Shown here: positions 51,526 to 61,923 of the stretch, in pieces
Numbering within the stretch: the stretch's first letter is position 1
Layout: each line of letters opens with the position of its first letter
Source of the DNA: Saprolegnia diclina VS20
Taxonomy: Eukaryota; Oomycota; Saprolegniomycetes; Saprolegniales; Saprolegniaceae
Length of the DNA: 64,000 nt
Direction: 5' to 3'
Assembly (NCBI RefSeq): GCF_000281045.1
Contig: NW_008246083.1
Span: 598,265 to 662,264, forward strand
The notes under the pieces: model-generated
What the model saw: only the letters and a program-made list of their open reading frames with translations
What the model was told of the DNA's origin: nothing
Databases searched by the model: none
Translations under genes and position numbers: made by a program

Positions 51526-51918
51526 ATGTTGCTCTTGTGCGCCGTCGACTGCTGCACGCGGTTTGCCAAGGACGGGACGTGCTGCCTCATTCACAGCAGA
51601 GCGAGATCCCCAGCGTCCACCAGCCCACCGAGCCATATGACGCGCCTGACCAAGAAGATCACACATGTGAGTCGCGCATGCAAAGAGCCCGGGTGCTACT
51701 CGTATGCGCGGCGCCTCGGCCGGTGTTCGCGCCATGGCGGCGTCAACGCGTGCGACGTCGATGGCTGCTTGACGCCCGCGCAGTCGCGCGGCCGCTGCCG
51801 CATGCACGGTGGCGGCACCCTTTGCAAGACCACCGGCTGTGACGCGTTTGCCCGCTTCAAGGGCCATTGCTCGAAACACACACAGCAGCGCCGAACGCGA
51901 AGCACCGCTGCTGCCTAG
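51526..51918 (+). CDS. zinc-module protein, subtype B, member 4
   Basis: 130 residues from the ATG at 51526. Modules: CAVDCCTRFAKDGTCCLIH, CKEPGCYSYARRLGRCSRHG, CDVDGCLTPAQSRGRCRMHG and CKTTGCDAFARFKGHCSKH. The upstream frame is open to 51424, but extra residues lack counterparts. It ends in Arg/Thr/Ala residues without an acidic tail. Modules 2-4 are very close to those of member 3, so the two are probably sister duplicates. Confidence 0.78.
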   Translation: MLLLCAVDCCTRFAKDGTCCLIHSRARSPASTSPPSHMTRLTKKITHVSRACKEPGCYSYARRLGRCSRHGGVNACDVDGCLTPAQSRGRCRMHGGGTLCKTTGCDAFARFKGHCSKHTQQRRTRSTAAA

Positions 51919-51931
51919 TACTCGTAGCTCC

Positions 51932-52824
51932 TTTATATGTACAAGTATGTCTTCAGATGCCCATCGTTTCGCGTGTCCTACGAGTTGAGCTCGCACGATG
52001 TGCATACTACTAGTGCGGCTTGGGGCCGCCATGCGAGGCCTTGAAACCGGTGCAGCATACCTTCCATACTTGCAAGCTGCATATTGTCCAGTCCCAGCGT
52101 ATCGCCCTAACNNNNNNNNNNNNNNNNNNNNNNNNNNNNNNNNNNNNNNNNNNNNNNNNNNNNNNNNNNNNNNNNNNNNNNNNNNNNNNNNNNNNNNNNN
52201 NNNNNNNNNNNNNNNNNNNNNNNNNNNNNNNNNNNNNNNNNNNNNNNNNNNNNNNNNNNNNNNNNNNNNNNNNNNNNNNNNNNNNNNNNNNNNNNNNNNN
52301 NNNNNNNNNNNNNNNNNNNNNNNNNNNNNNNNNNNNNNNNNNNNNNNNNNNNNNNNNNNNNNNNNNNNNNNNNNNNNNNNNNNNNNNNNNNNNNNNNNNN
52401 NNNNNNNNNNNNNNNNNNNNNNNNNNNNNNNNNNNNNNNNNNNNNNNNNNNNNNNNNNNNNNNNNNNNNNNNNNNNNNNNNNNNNNNNNNNNNNNNNNNN
52501 NNNNNNNNNNNNNNNNNNNNNNNNNNNNNNNNNNNNNNNNNNNNNNNNNNNATGGCCCTGCGGGCGTCGCGGCAAGCCGCTCCGCCTAAGGCACCAGGTG
52601 CCCTTGGAATGGCGTCACCCAAATCCAGCCAAAAAATAGCTTGTTTATATGTACAAGTATGTCTTCAGATGGCCATCGTTTCGCGTGTCCTACGAGGCGT
52701 TGCTCGCACGATATGCATACTACTAGTGTGGCTTGGGGCCGCCATGCGAGGCCTTGAAACCGGTGCAGCATACCTTCCATACTTGCAAGCTGCATATTGT
52801 CCAGTCCCAGCGTATCGCCCTAAC
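51932..52824 (+). repeat. pair of about 180-bp direct repeats around the second gap
   Basis: Copy 1 (51932-52111) and copy 2 (52644-52824) run from TTTATATGTACAAGTATGTC to GCGTATCGCCCTAAC and differ at only a handful of positions plus one indel. Copy 1 breaks off at the gap. A tandem duplication or collapsed repeat is likely. No coding potential seen. Confidence 0.85.
52112..52551. other. assembly gap (440 N)
   Basis: Run of N flanked by near-identical sequence, typical of an unresolved tandem repeat. Confidence 0.99.
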
Positions 52825-53770
52825 GTTACCCCTAAATGCAATCACCGGGATGTGGCTTACGACCGCTTGGATAACACAGCTCAGCCTTTTACAGGTCAGA
52901 TTGTCATTGTACGAGCAAACGAAGCCGACTCGATGGAGTCGGATACAATTAAATTCTTGTGGATTTTCGATGAAATTCTAGCGGATTCTATTCCTATTGA
53001 AATTGTAGTGGATTCAATCCGGCCTTTGAATGCACGTATGTGACTGCTTACGACACTCGGTCGCATGCGAGATGCTGAGCTCCTACGCAACACAACCTGT
53101 TGCAACTGCGATGCGACGCTATCGAGCGGGGGCTCACCACTTTGCGTCGTCGCACGCATGCGGTGGACCAAAAAGAGGCCCTCAGAGGTGGCGTTCACCC
53201 GACACTCTTCTAGACCTCCGCCCTATATTAGCAGTGCGTATCGAGCAAGATTTCGCCCAGCTCAGCGACACAGAATTCAAGAGACAACCCCTCGCAGCGA
53301 CAAGACCTGCTATGTATGCACCCTCCGAGACAAGCGGCTCATCACCTCTGTCCGCCCTTGACGGACGACTTTGTTTCCCCAACCAGGTCCCCAACACTGT
53401 CTCGGACCGCGTTATAGCGCTCTTCTATAAACAATTCCATAACTATTATTATATTGTCCGAACTCGTTATAATTGCACAAAGGACTACGGAGCACGAAGA
53501 CATGTCGTTGGTGCCTTTGGCCGACACACTCGTAACTCGGGAACAAATGCGCGCGTAATTCCGGTCGTTTGCCGTATAAACCTCTAGAAACGTATCCGCA
53601 CGCTATAAATACACGCGCGTTTTTTTAAATACCACGCCGATCGCTATATAAAACGTGCACATTGCCCTGCAAAACGCAAATTACTCACGATTGACGCCAC
53701 TGCGACGTCACGCAATATCGAGTTTGAGAGGGTTCCCCTACCCGAACTTTCAACAACGGGATTTCGCAGC
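52825..53770. other. intergenic region with TATA-like elements before the lipid kinase
   Basis: No gene. CTATATAAAACG near 53644 and GCTATAAATACA near 53602 are TATA-like and lie 120-170 bp upstream of the ATG at 53771; whether they are used is unknown. Confidence 0.35.
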
Positions 53771-56700
53771 ATGGCCGACGCGCCCAAGGCCAAGACGCGG
53801 CCCGGGTCCGTCCCCGCGATCCCGGCCATCCACACGCTCCTCATGGACGAGCCGACGGTGGTCTCGCGCAACTCGGCGCCGGCCGCCCTGCTCGAGGACC
53901 TCGTGCCATCGCCGCCGTCGTCGTCGCGGACGCCGTCGTCGTACGCCGAGTCGCCATCGCGCATGACCGCGGCCGAGAAGATCGCGCAGGGCTCTGGCCT
54001 CGTGGGCAGCTCGACCGAGATCAGCGCGATTGGGCTCGCGGGCTTTCTCAACATGCGCGAGCATGGCCCGGGCATCCACCGCATGAAGCGGTACTACTGC
54101 CGGCTCGTCGGCGTCCTCGTGTACCGCTTCTACACGAAGGAGATGTCGCGCGACCTCTCGAACGCGCACATGGAGGCCGAGGTCCAGCGCATCGACGACT
54201 GGGACGGGAAGGGCATGATGCATCTGTACCGGAACGCGTTCCGGTTTGTGACGTCCCAAGCAACGTTCAACGTGGCGGCCGACAGCGAGAGCGAGAAGCA
54301 GCTCTGGACGCAGTATGCGATCGAGGCCATTGACGCAGCGCAGCTCCAGATGCGCGACGCGGCGCTGCTGCCGCAGTCGCAGTCGCTCCTCGCGGCGTCG
54401 CCCGGCGGCCTCACGCTCATCCGCCCGAACAAGGAGAAGGAAAAACCACCGAAATTCAAGGGGTCGCCCACGTGCGCGCACCCCAAGTGCACAGTGCGCT
54501 TTGACAACACGAAGCGCCAGCACCACTGCCGCAACTGCGGCGACAGTCTCTGCTCGGACCACAGCTACCACTTTGCGCCGCTGCCGCACTTGCCGACGCT
54601 CACGGGGCCGCAGCGGCAATGCACGCGCTGCTTCCGCGTGCACCGGTTCATCCAGCTCCTCCGCTGCGTGCTCCAAGTCTTTGTCAAGAACCGCCACATG
54701 CGCAATGCACCGCGCCTCTCGCAGCGCAAGCCCAAGCTGTCGAGCGAAGACATGGCGATGCTGCAGACGGTCCAAGAAGCGATCAACGAGCCCGACTTTG
54801 GCGTCTCGGACGCAATCCAGGCGCTGCATCTGCACCGAAAGGACGCCGACGAGGTCTACCGCGTCATTGTCCAAAAGCTGCTGACGCTCAGCGCGTCACA
54901 CATGCCCGACTTTGAGTTTTTCCTGCCGCAGCTCTTTCACCTCTGGGCGTCCACCGAGTACGACGCCCACATCGTCAAGTGGACGCTTCTGTTGCGGCTT
55001 CTCATGACGGCAGCGACGTACCACGTGCGCCTTGCGACCTCGATTCACTGGCTCATGCGCGCGACGATCGACGACTCGTGCGGCTGGGGCTTTGGCCAGT
55101 CGGAACTCAGCATCCCCGAGTACCTCAAGAACCGGTTCGCGCCGTCCAAGCTCGCCCTCTTCAATTTGCACATGCTGGTCCCTTTGATTTTGACTGATGG
55201 AAAAGATTTGACGTGGTTTTGGTAGATCAACCACCAAGACGGCGCCCATGCGTTTGTGTTTACGCCCGACACGGACCTGCGCACGATGCCGATCCAGACG
55301 GACCTCATCCAGACGTACTTTGACCGGCTCCTGGCGCTGCAGCAGTACGACGAAGGGCTGAACGCGGTGACGCCGGACTTTCTGCCCTCGCCCGCGCGGT
55401 TCTTTCCTGCAGCGACGCCGTCCAACGGCAGTAGCTCGCTCAGCACCAACAGCGCGCTCCTCCTCGGGCCGATTTACGCGGGCGTCGCCAACTGCGTGCT
55501 GCCGTGCGACTGGTCGTTCCCGTCGTTGAGCAAGATGAAGGTGACACCGCGCCACCCGTCAATGGAGCAGAGCGTGTTTGCGACGCAGCTCAAGTTTATC
55601 GACGGCCTCGGCGAAGTGGCCGAGGCGCTTCGCTTCCTTCCGCCAAAGAACCGGAAGGAGGCGCTGCCCGAAGAGCTCGCCAAGCTGACGCTGCCCGACC
55701 ACGCGTTCTACCCGTTGGGCACGTGCGACGAACCGCTCCAGCGCCTCGTGTCGATCTGCCTCACGGAAGGCGCGGTGTTTACGACAAAGGCGCGCGCCCC
55801 GACCATGGTGTGGTTTGAAGTCGAGAACCTTCCGGTCGTCCCCGAAACGCTCTGGCTCACGCCCGCGCAGTCGATGCTGACGGACGAAGAGAAGGAGTCG
55901 GCCGCGCTGCCGCCGCCGGTCTCGTCGTCGCTCGGACACGATGAGATTGGCCAAGTGCTTCGCCACGACAACATTATGAGCAGCTTGCACCGCATCGAGG
56001 CAGTCCAGCCCCTCTCAGAAGAAGACGAGGAAGACGATGAGAGTGTCGACGGCAGCGTCGACATGAGCATGGCCCACGCGCCGCCCGCTCACCCGCTCAA
56101 CCTCGGCAGCAGCGGCCGCATGCGCCGGTCCGGTAGTCTCTGCAGCAGCGGCAACCCGCTCCATTTGGAGCAGCTCATCCAGGTGCTGGACGAGCCGCCG
56201 AAAAGCAGCGTGACGGTACGCGGCTCTCTTCCTCGTGGATAGATTGTCAACGGATTCGCGTGTGTAGGAAAAAGGGCGGTCCAAGTCGGACAGCTTCCAG
56301 CGGCAGCGCGGCAGCATTCGCCTCGATCTGATGCCGACGGACGCGGAGAAGCCGACGTACGAGCAGCTGGAGACGATCGCGATGAAGATGATGGCTTTCT
56401 TCCTCTCCAAGCCGCCGAAAGCGCCGGCAAGCAAAGACAACAGCTCCAAGGCGAGCGATACGACGCCGCCAGTGTCCCAAACAGTCGTGCTCGGGCGCAT
56501 CACGGTCGAAGCGATCGCCGCGCGCATGGGGCTCCACGTGCAGCCGTACGAAGACGTCTACTCGTTTACAGGTCGCGAGTGCATCGAGTGGATGCAGTCG
56601 TCGGGCATTTCGCACAATGAAGCGCACGCGCTCTGGCTCGGGAGCGAGCTCCTCACGAACGAACTCATCGAGCCCGGTAGGACTGGATGGCTTGTTGGTC

Positions 56701-58153
56701 GGCCTCGACTTATGCGATGTGTCTAGTCACCGTGACGCACCATGACGAGCCGGTGCTCTTCACGAACGACGCGACCACGCTCTTTGTGTGCACAGTCAAG
56801 CCCGAAGACGGCGGCAACTCGGCGTCGACCATTTTGCATACGAAGCGGGGCACCACGAGTCGCTTTACGAGCGTCACGAACGCCAACCGGTCGCTCGAGC
56901 GCGAAGACACGGACGTGAGCGAGCTCGTCACGGGCTTTGATCGCCTTCGGCCCGAGAAGACGCTCGAACTACTCCAGTTTGTCGACTCTGCGATCCTCCG
57001 GCACGTGTCGCCCGAGGCGCCGGACCGCGACGAGACGTTTGCGCAGTGGGAAGAGCTCCAGAGCCAGGTCGAGGCCATGTGCGAGTACATTCGCGAGAAG
57101 CGGCGCAACCGGCAGCTCGCGGTCAAGTCGATGTTTGGCGAAGATTTCGAGTCGAAGCGCAAGCGCCTTCTCGCGTCGTCGAGCTTTGCGTGCCAGTTTC
57201 CCGACCATTGGGACTGCAGCGCGCTCATTGTCAAGTCGAACGACGATCTGCGCCAAGAAGTGCTCTGCCTCCAGCTCATTCGGCAATTCCGCGACATCTT
57301 TGCGAGCGCCGAGCTCGACCTTTGGCTCCTTCCGTACGGCATCATTGCTACGTCGGCGTCGACGGGCATCATCGAAGTCATTCGCAACGCGACGTCGCTC
57401 TCGTCGCTCAAGGGCACCCCGGGGTACGTGAGCCTCAACCAGCACTTTGTACACACATACGGCACGGCCGATACCCCGGCGTACAAGACGGCGATGACCA
57501 ACTTTGTCAAGTCGATGGCGTCCTACTCGCTCGTGTGCTACATCTTGCGCATCAAGGACCGGCACAATGGCAACATCATGCTCGACTCGGAGGGCCATCT
57601 CATTCACATTGACTATGGTTTTATCCTCGGCATTCAGCCAGGTACCGTTAAGACCTATAGATCTATCCAAGACTTATAACTATGGCGTAGGTGGCCGCTT
57701 CTCGCTCGAGCGCCGCGTGCCGTTCAAGCTCACAACCGAGATGGTCGACGCGATGGGCGGTAGCCAGTCCGAGTACTTTCGCGAGTACGTGACGCTGCTC
57801 ATCCAAGGGTTTTTGGCGCTGCGGGTACTAAGCAAAATTGTCGGACTGTTTCTGACGTCATGTCGATAGCAAAACGTCGACACGATCCTCATGATGATTG
57901 CCATCATGGCGCAAGACTCGTCGTGCCCGTGCTTTCTGCACCGCAACCCGCGGGACATTCTCTTCCAGACCAAGCAGCTCTTTGCGCTCGAGCTCACGCC
58001 GGAGCAAGTGATCCCGCACGTGATGAAGCTCGTCCGGCGCAGTCTCAACAGCTTTGGGTACCGCCGGTACGCTCTTCGCTCTCGCCTGCGGAGGTTGACA
58101 TTTTTCGTAGATACGACCAGTTTCAGCACATCACCAACAACATTGTGCCATAG
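53771..58153 (+). CDS. multidomain phosphatidylinositol 4-kinase (PH-FYVE-DEP-kinase)
   Basis: Seven exons: 53771-55177, 55226-56215, 56268-56676, 56727-57641, 57691-57824, 57870-58066, 58111-58153; joined they give 1364 residues with every phase consistent. Order: Ser-rich leader; PH-like domain (about 80-200); FYVE-type zinc finger (about 234-300: CAHPKC, RQHHCRNCGDSLC, CTRC); lipid-kinase helical/accessory region with LWAST; acidic and Ser-rich linker; DEP domain (about 875-935, with YSFTGRECIEWM); catalytic domain (about 1100-1364). Catalytic motifs: SNDDLRQE, LPYGIIATS, IKDRHNGNIM, HIDYGFILG and FKLTTEMVDAMGG. The last two resemble type III PI4K beta. The activation-loop start is DYG rather than DFG. 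It should make PI4P on endomembranes; FYVE and PH parts would recruit it to phosphoinositide-bearing membranes (inference). Confidence 0.92.
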
Positions 58154-59235
58154 TCGCCGTAGTTTTGTAGCTCGTTTCAAGGAAAAATGAAGTTTGAATT
58201 GCATTTTGTTTCGACCATTCCTTGGACGGGAAGTTTCCCATTCCTTCCTTCTGCGGGAATTTTCCCTATTCCTTCACGGGAATATTCCCTTGTTTGCGGC
58301 GCTGAACCATTGCGAAAGTCATCGGAGTGTCGCAGATGGTGGCCTTGAAACGGGACACGCTTCGATGCGCGCTGAAGGCGTGCCGCCCAAGAAGACTTCA
58401 CTTTTGAAATCGCTGCAGATTGGCTAGACAAGGGTCTTGATAGTACCCAACACGCCTGTCGAGATAGGTGCAGTTGGTGTTTCGTAATTGGCACAAATTA
58501 CAAGCCCTTTCTTCGTGATGGTCCTCGTCGCTGACGCCGTCGACTCGACTCGATCGTAGAGCTTTGCGTTATCGTGGGAAATTTGTGGTATGGACGAGAA
58601 GCGAGTGTCGTAGCCTTGTCTACCAGTCTAGGTAACGCCACGGAGGACAGGATCACCTTAAAAAGCTCCAAAGGAGGTGGTGGAGCGACCTCCATCACGG
58701 TCGGTACACCCTAGCGTAGTACCGGTGCAAGGGGATATTAACAATGTATGGTTCCCTTGCGGTGGTGCGTCGACCAATACGTTGCGGTTGAGGCGTACGC
58801 GGCTCACGTCCACCTCGCTGTCATCTGAGTTTAGTTGTTCGGACTCCATTACGACAGTGTCGCTAGGCTTGACAGATCGCCACAACATTAACAGCAACGA
58901 GACGTAGCGAGGTCGAATGGCCTACCACAGACTGCCTACGACAGACTACAGACATACAATATTGAGCCATCAATCAAGAAGACAACCACCCCGTCACAGG
59001 ACGCGTCCACGCCAGTCGACGTAGTACTACCATATTTGGACCAAGCGCGTCGTTCTTGTTGCTGTCTCGAACCACACACGACGTTGATCTGCGCTGCGTG
59101 ATCGTCAGACGTCGTCGCCTGGACCGTGGTGGGCCTGGACGCTTGCTTTCATGGGATGAGTAAGCGCCTGGACCATGTGTCGGGTGCCACCTGAGCCTGA
59201 TACGAGGTCCCACGGCCATTTGGTCTGGTTGTCGG
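58154..59235. other. intergenic region with a palindromic repeat array
   Basis: No gene. It holds the GGGAA-TTCCC array at 58228-58289. Confidence 0.45.
58228..58289. repeat. three spaced palindromes GGGAA-nn-TTCCC
   Basis: GGGAAGTTTCCC (58228-58239), GGGAATTTTCCC (58255-58266) and GGGAATATTCCC (58278-58289), spaced 27 and 23 bp, with ATTCCTT(C) between them. They could be tandem binding sites for a dimeric factor or a short degenerate satellite. Confidence 0.7.
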
Positions 59236-59252
59236 CGACGTCATTTTCAAAT
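59236..59252 (+). promoter_or_regulatory. core promoter of zinc-module A member 6
   Basis: GACGTCATTTTCAAATA lies a few bases before the ATG at 59256 and matches the TCATTYYNAAWTT initiator type. Confidence 0.55.
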
Positions 59253-59255
59253 AGA

Positions 59256-59819
59256 ATGGCGCTCGTCCATTGCTCGTTCCAGCGCTGCGTCAACCTCGCC
59301 GCACCGCGCACCGACAAGTGCCAACTGCATCGGTTCCGGAGTGTCTGCAGCGTACCCGACTGCGTCAACCAGGTCTACGCCCGGCACCTCTGCGTGCGCC
59401 ACGGCGGCAAAAAGACGTGCCAGCACCCGGCATGCTCGGCGAATGCGCGGTCGGGTCCCTTCTGCACCAAGCACGGGCGCGCCCCCGAGTCGGCGCTCTG
59501 CACGATCAGTGGGTGCACTAAGGCCGCTCACCTGCGCCGACGCTGCATTCAACACGGCGGCGGCAAGCCATGCCTAGTCCCGAGCTGCAACGCCAACGCA
59601 CGAGCGCGCGGCGTGTGCTGGCGCCACCGCTTCAAGCCACAGACTGAACTCTTCGGACCGTTGATGGACCCTGTGGAGCTCTCAGAGCTTGAACGGGGGG
59701 AGCTCGTGTCGCTGCTCGAAGACTGGCTGGCGCTCGAGGCGGCATTCGATGACACTGCGACGACGGACGAGGCAAGGAGTGTCTCGTCATCGCTCAACAA
59801 TTCGATCGTTTCGTCGTAG
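59256..59819 (+). CDS. zinc-module protein, subtype A, member 6
   Basis: 187 residues, intronless. Five modules (CSFQRC, CSVPDC with NQVYARHLC, CQHPAC, CTISGC, CLVPSC ending CWRHRFK). The tail is acidic with LVSLLEDWLALEAAFDD, a weaker version of the LMLDEW block, then Ser-rich. It lies 36 kb from the main subtype-A cluster, and its second module is most like that of member 1 (both NQVYARHLC). The ATG follows the promoter element by a few bases, supporting this start. Confidence 0.8.
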   Translation: MALVHCSFQRCVNLAAPRTDKCQLHRFRSVCSVPDCVNQVYARHLCVRHGGKKTCQHPACSANARSGPFCTKHGRAPESALCTISGCTKAAHLRRRCIQHGGGKPCLVPSCNANARARGVCWRHRFKPQTELFGPLMDPVELSELERGELVSLLEDWLALEAAFDDTATTDEARSVSSSLNNSIVSS

Positions 59820-60224
59820 ACAAGACTAGACGAGACAGTTTTCAAATATATAAAGACCACCTGTACGCTTGACGTCTTCTCCCTGTACCAGCGCTGTTTT
59901 GGATGTTTTAGTAGACCTGGCGCAGACTTAGATTTCATTTCTGAGCGCGGCTGAGCCACAAGTTCGGACTAGAACGTATTTATTTACCTTTGGCCGACGA
60001 CAAAATTCCGGACGACGATCGGCGTTCACCAGACAACCCTGCTACGCGTTGCCTCGGATGGCTGCATAGAAAGGCAGCTGCGACCGTCCCGCTCGGCAAG
60101 AGCCCAGCACCCGTTCAATTGTGGGGAGCCCAGACGCGCCTGGATAGCACCAGTGTCAAGCGGCGCCGAGACAAGTAAGGGACGCACACTTTAAACACAC
60201 AAAACTACTATAGATAGAGGGCAG
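59820..60224. other. intergenic region
   Basis: Nothing recognisable between zinc-module A member 6 and the HSF-type gene, which converge on it. Confidence 0.4.
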
Positions 60225-61052
60225 CTACGACGACGACGCGACGGAAGCTCCATCGTCATCGTCGTCCTCTTCCTCTTCTTCCTCGTCATCATCATCATCG
60301 CGGTGGTGACTGCGTTCGGTTTGAGCTGCTCGGCGCTGGCGCTCTTCGTGCTGCTCTTCTTCTTCCTCCTCCTGGAGAAGGCGGCCAATCTCGTTGCGCA
60401 TCTCCTTGAGGTTCTTCTGCAGCTCGCCGCAGAGGATCGTGAGGTCCTCGACGCGCTTCTCCATGACTTCCTCGACGGGCTTGCGCTTGGGCGCGAGGCG
60501 CGGGAGGTTCTTCCAGTTGCCGCGGCGAAACTGCGGGTGTTGAAAGTCGTACGCAGTCCCGTCCTTGCGCTTCGCCCGCTTAAAGCCGTAGCCGTTGAGG
60601 ATGCGCGCAAAGCTGTGGAAGCGAATGCCTTTGAAGTAGACCGTGAGGATCTCCTCTTCAAAGGCCGGGATGTCGAGCACGGCGAAGGCGGTGCCATTGC
60701 ACGTCCACGTGGCCACGCACTTGCGCGACGACTCGAGCGCGCAGTAGACGCGCTGCATGTAGAGCTGCGGGTGCTTGGACCAGGAGCCGGTCGCCGAGAC
60801 CTCGATCGAGTCGATCGACTTGCGCGGCGCCGCCGTCTGCAGGACGCCCCGGCGCGGCTCGGCCGGCGGGAGCGGGGGCATGGACCGGTCCATCTCGAGT
60901 CTCTTCCTCGTGCTTCTTGCAAGCGGAATGGAATGTAGGTCCTCTTGCGATCCACGGAAGTCCGCCGCTTGGCCAATCAAACTCGCAGTTCGCCTTCGAT
61001 CTTCGGATGTATCCGTAGTTCGAAGCCAATGCGGAACTGACTTGCTGGCCAC
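60225..61052 (-). CDS. heat-shock-factor-type DNA-binding protein
   Basis: 275 residues from the ATG at 61052; the ATG at 60893 is an alternative start. Residues about 95-190 form an HSF-type winged helix: TWTCNGTAFAVLDIPAFEEE, ILTVYFKGIRFHSFARILNG, YGFKRAKRKDGTAYDFQHPQ and FRRGNWKNLPRL. The recognition helix region reads FHSFARILNGYGF, where canonical HSFs have FSSFVRQLNMYGF, so key positions differ. A short coiled coil (EEVMEKRVEDLTILCGELQK) follows, where HSF has its trimerisation heptads, and the protein ends in a long Glu/Asp run. HSF-like families are expanded in oomycetes. Binding of heat-shock elements is not assured given the altered helix. Confidence 0.82.
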   Translation of the reverse strand: MASKSVPHWLRTTDTSEDRRRTASLIGQAADFRGSQEDLHSIPLARSTRKRLEMDRSMPPLPPAEPRRGVLQTAAPRKSIDSIEVSATGSWSKHPQLYMQRVYCALESSRKCVATWTCNGTAFAVLDIPAFEEEILTVYFKGIRFHSFARILNGYGFKRAKRKDGTAYDFQHPQFRRGNWKNLPRLAPKRKPVEEVMEKRVEDLTILCGELQKNLKEMRNEIGRLLQEEEEEEQHEERQRRAAQTERSHHRDDDDDEEEEEEDDDDDGASVASSS

Positions 61053-61923
61053 TCGCCTCTGGCTTGCGCATTTGCAGCGTCGCGTCCTGATCGTCTCCGA
61101 GCGCCGACCGCGACCGACGCACTTGCACTTGATGGATATATAAATATATGCTGTATGGAGCAGCGCTCGTCGATTTGCTTTGAAATCTTGGCAACAACGA
61201 TAACGAAAAATTGCTGTGCGGGTTCGAACCGCGTACTAGATCTTGGTTGGGCAAAAAGCAGATCTTTCTTTGGCTCAGGCGTTGCTTGGACGTCTTTCTC
61301 GCATGCTGGACAATTTAACTATCTATGCTGCATGAGGCACCACTATGAAGCGCCGTCCTACGTTCAGCAAACTACGGTCTTATTTCTTATTCTTGGCGAT
61401 GGTTGAAAGCACCAAAATGGCAGCTACTCGCACGACAATGTATCACCGTACGTGACTGTGGTGGAGCCAATACTCATGTGCTTCCATCAATAGGGGTCGA
61501 GAGACAGCGTGTTGATTGAGCCCCAGATCGAGAAGACGTTTTTCGTTATCACCAAAGTAGCAGTTTATGGCTGGGCGGGAATGCACTTGCATTTTGTAGC
61601 GACGTACTTCAATTGGTCGGAACAGATCGCCGGTGTTTGGCTGTTTCGGGCTCGCACGCTCCCACAAGCAACACTACGCAGGTAACGACGCTACACAGCG
61701 CGTATCTTTGGGTCGAGCGGCCGCTCCGCTCGTTTCTCCCTTTTCTATATCGGCGGGACCATCGCTGGCGAGCACCAACTTATTGCTGAAACCATTCGGC
61801 TTGTTCGAAAAACCACGTCGTCCCATTGGCCGTCGATCGAGAATATCGAACGCCGGTTCTATATTACATGTACGACTGATATTACTCCAAATATGATTAA
61901 ATATTTGACCAGAATATCTCGAT
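61053..61923. other. intergenic region
   Basis: No gene. GCGGGTTCGAACCGC near 61218 resembles a tRNA T-arm but lacks a surrounding cloverleaf. Confidence 0.4.

Noticed and set aside
53750-54874. 374-codon open frame on the minus strand
   Set aside because: Antisense shadow of the PH/FYVE part of the lipid kinase; composition is Arg/Val-rich low complexity.
61209-61235. GCGGGTTCGAACCGC resembling a tRNA T-arm
   Set aside because: No A-box or cloverleaf partner at tRNA distance.
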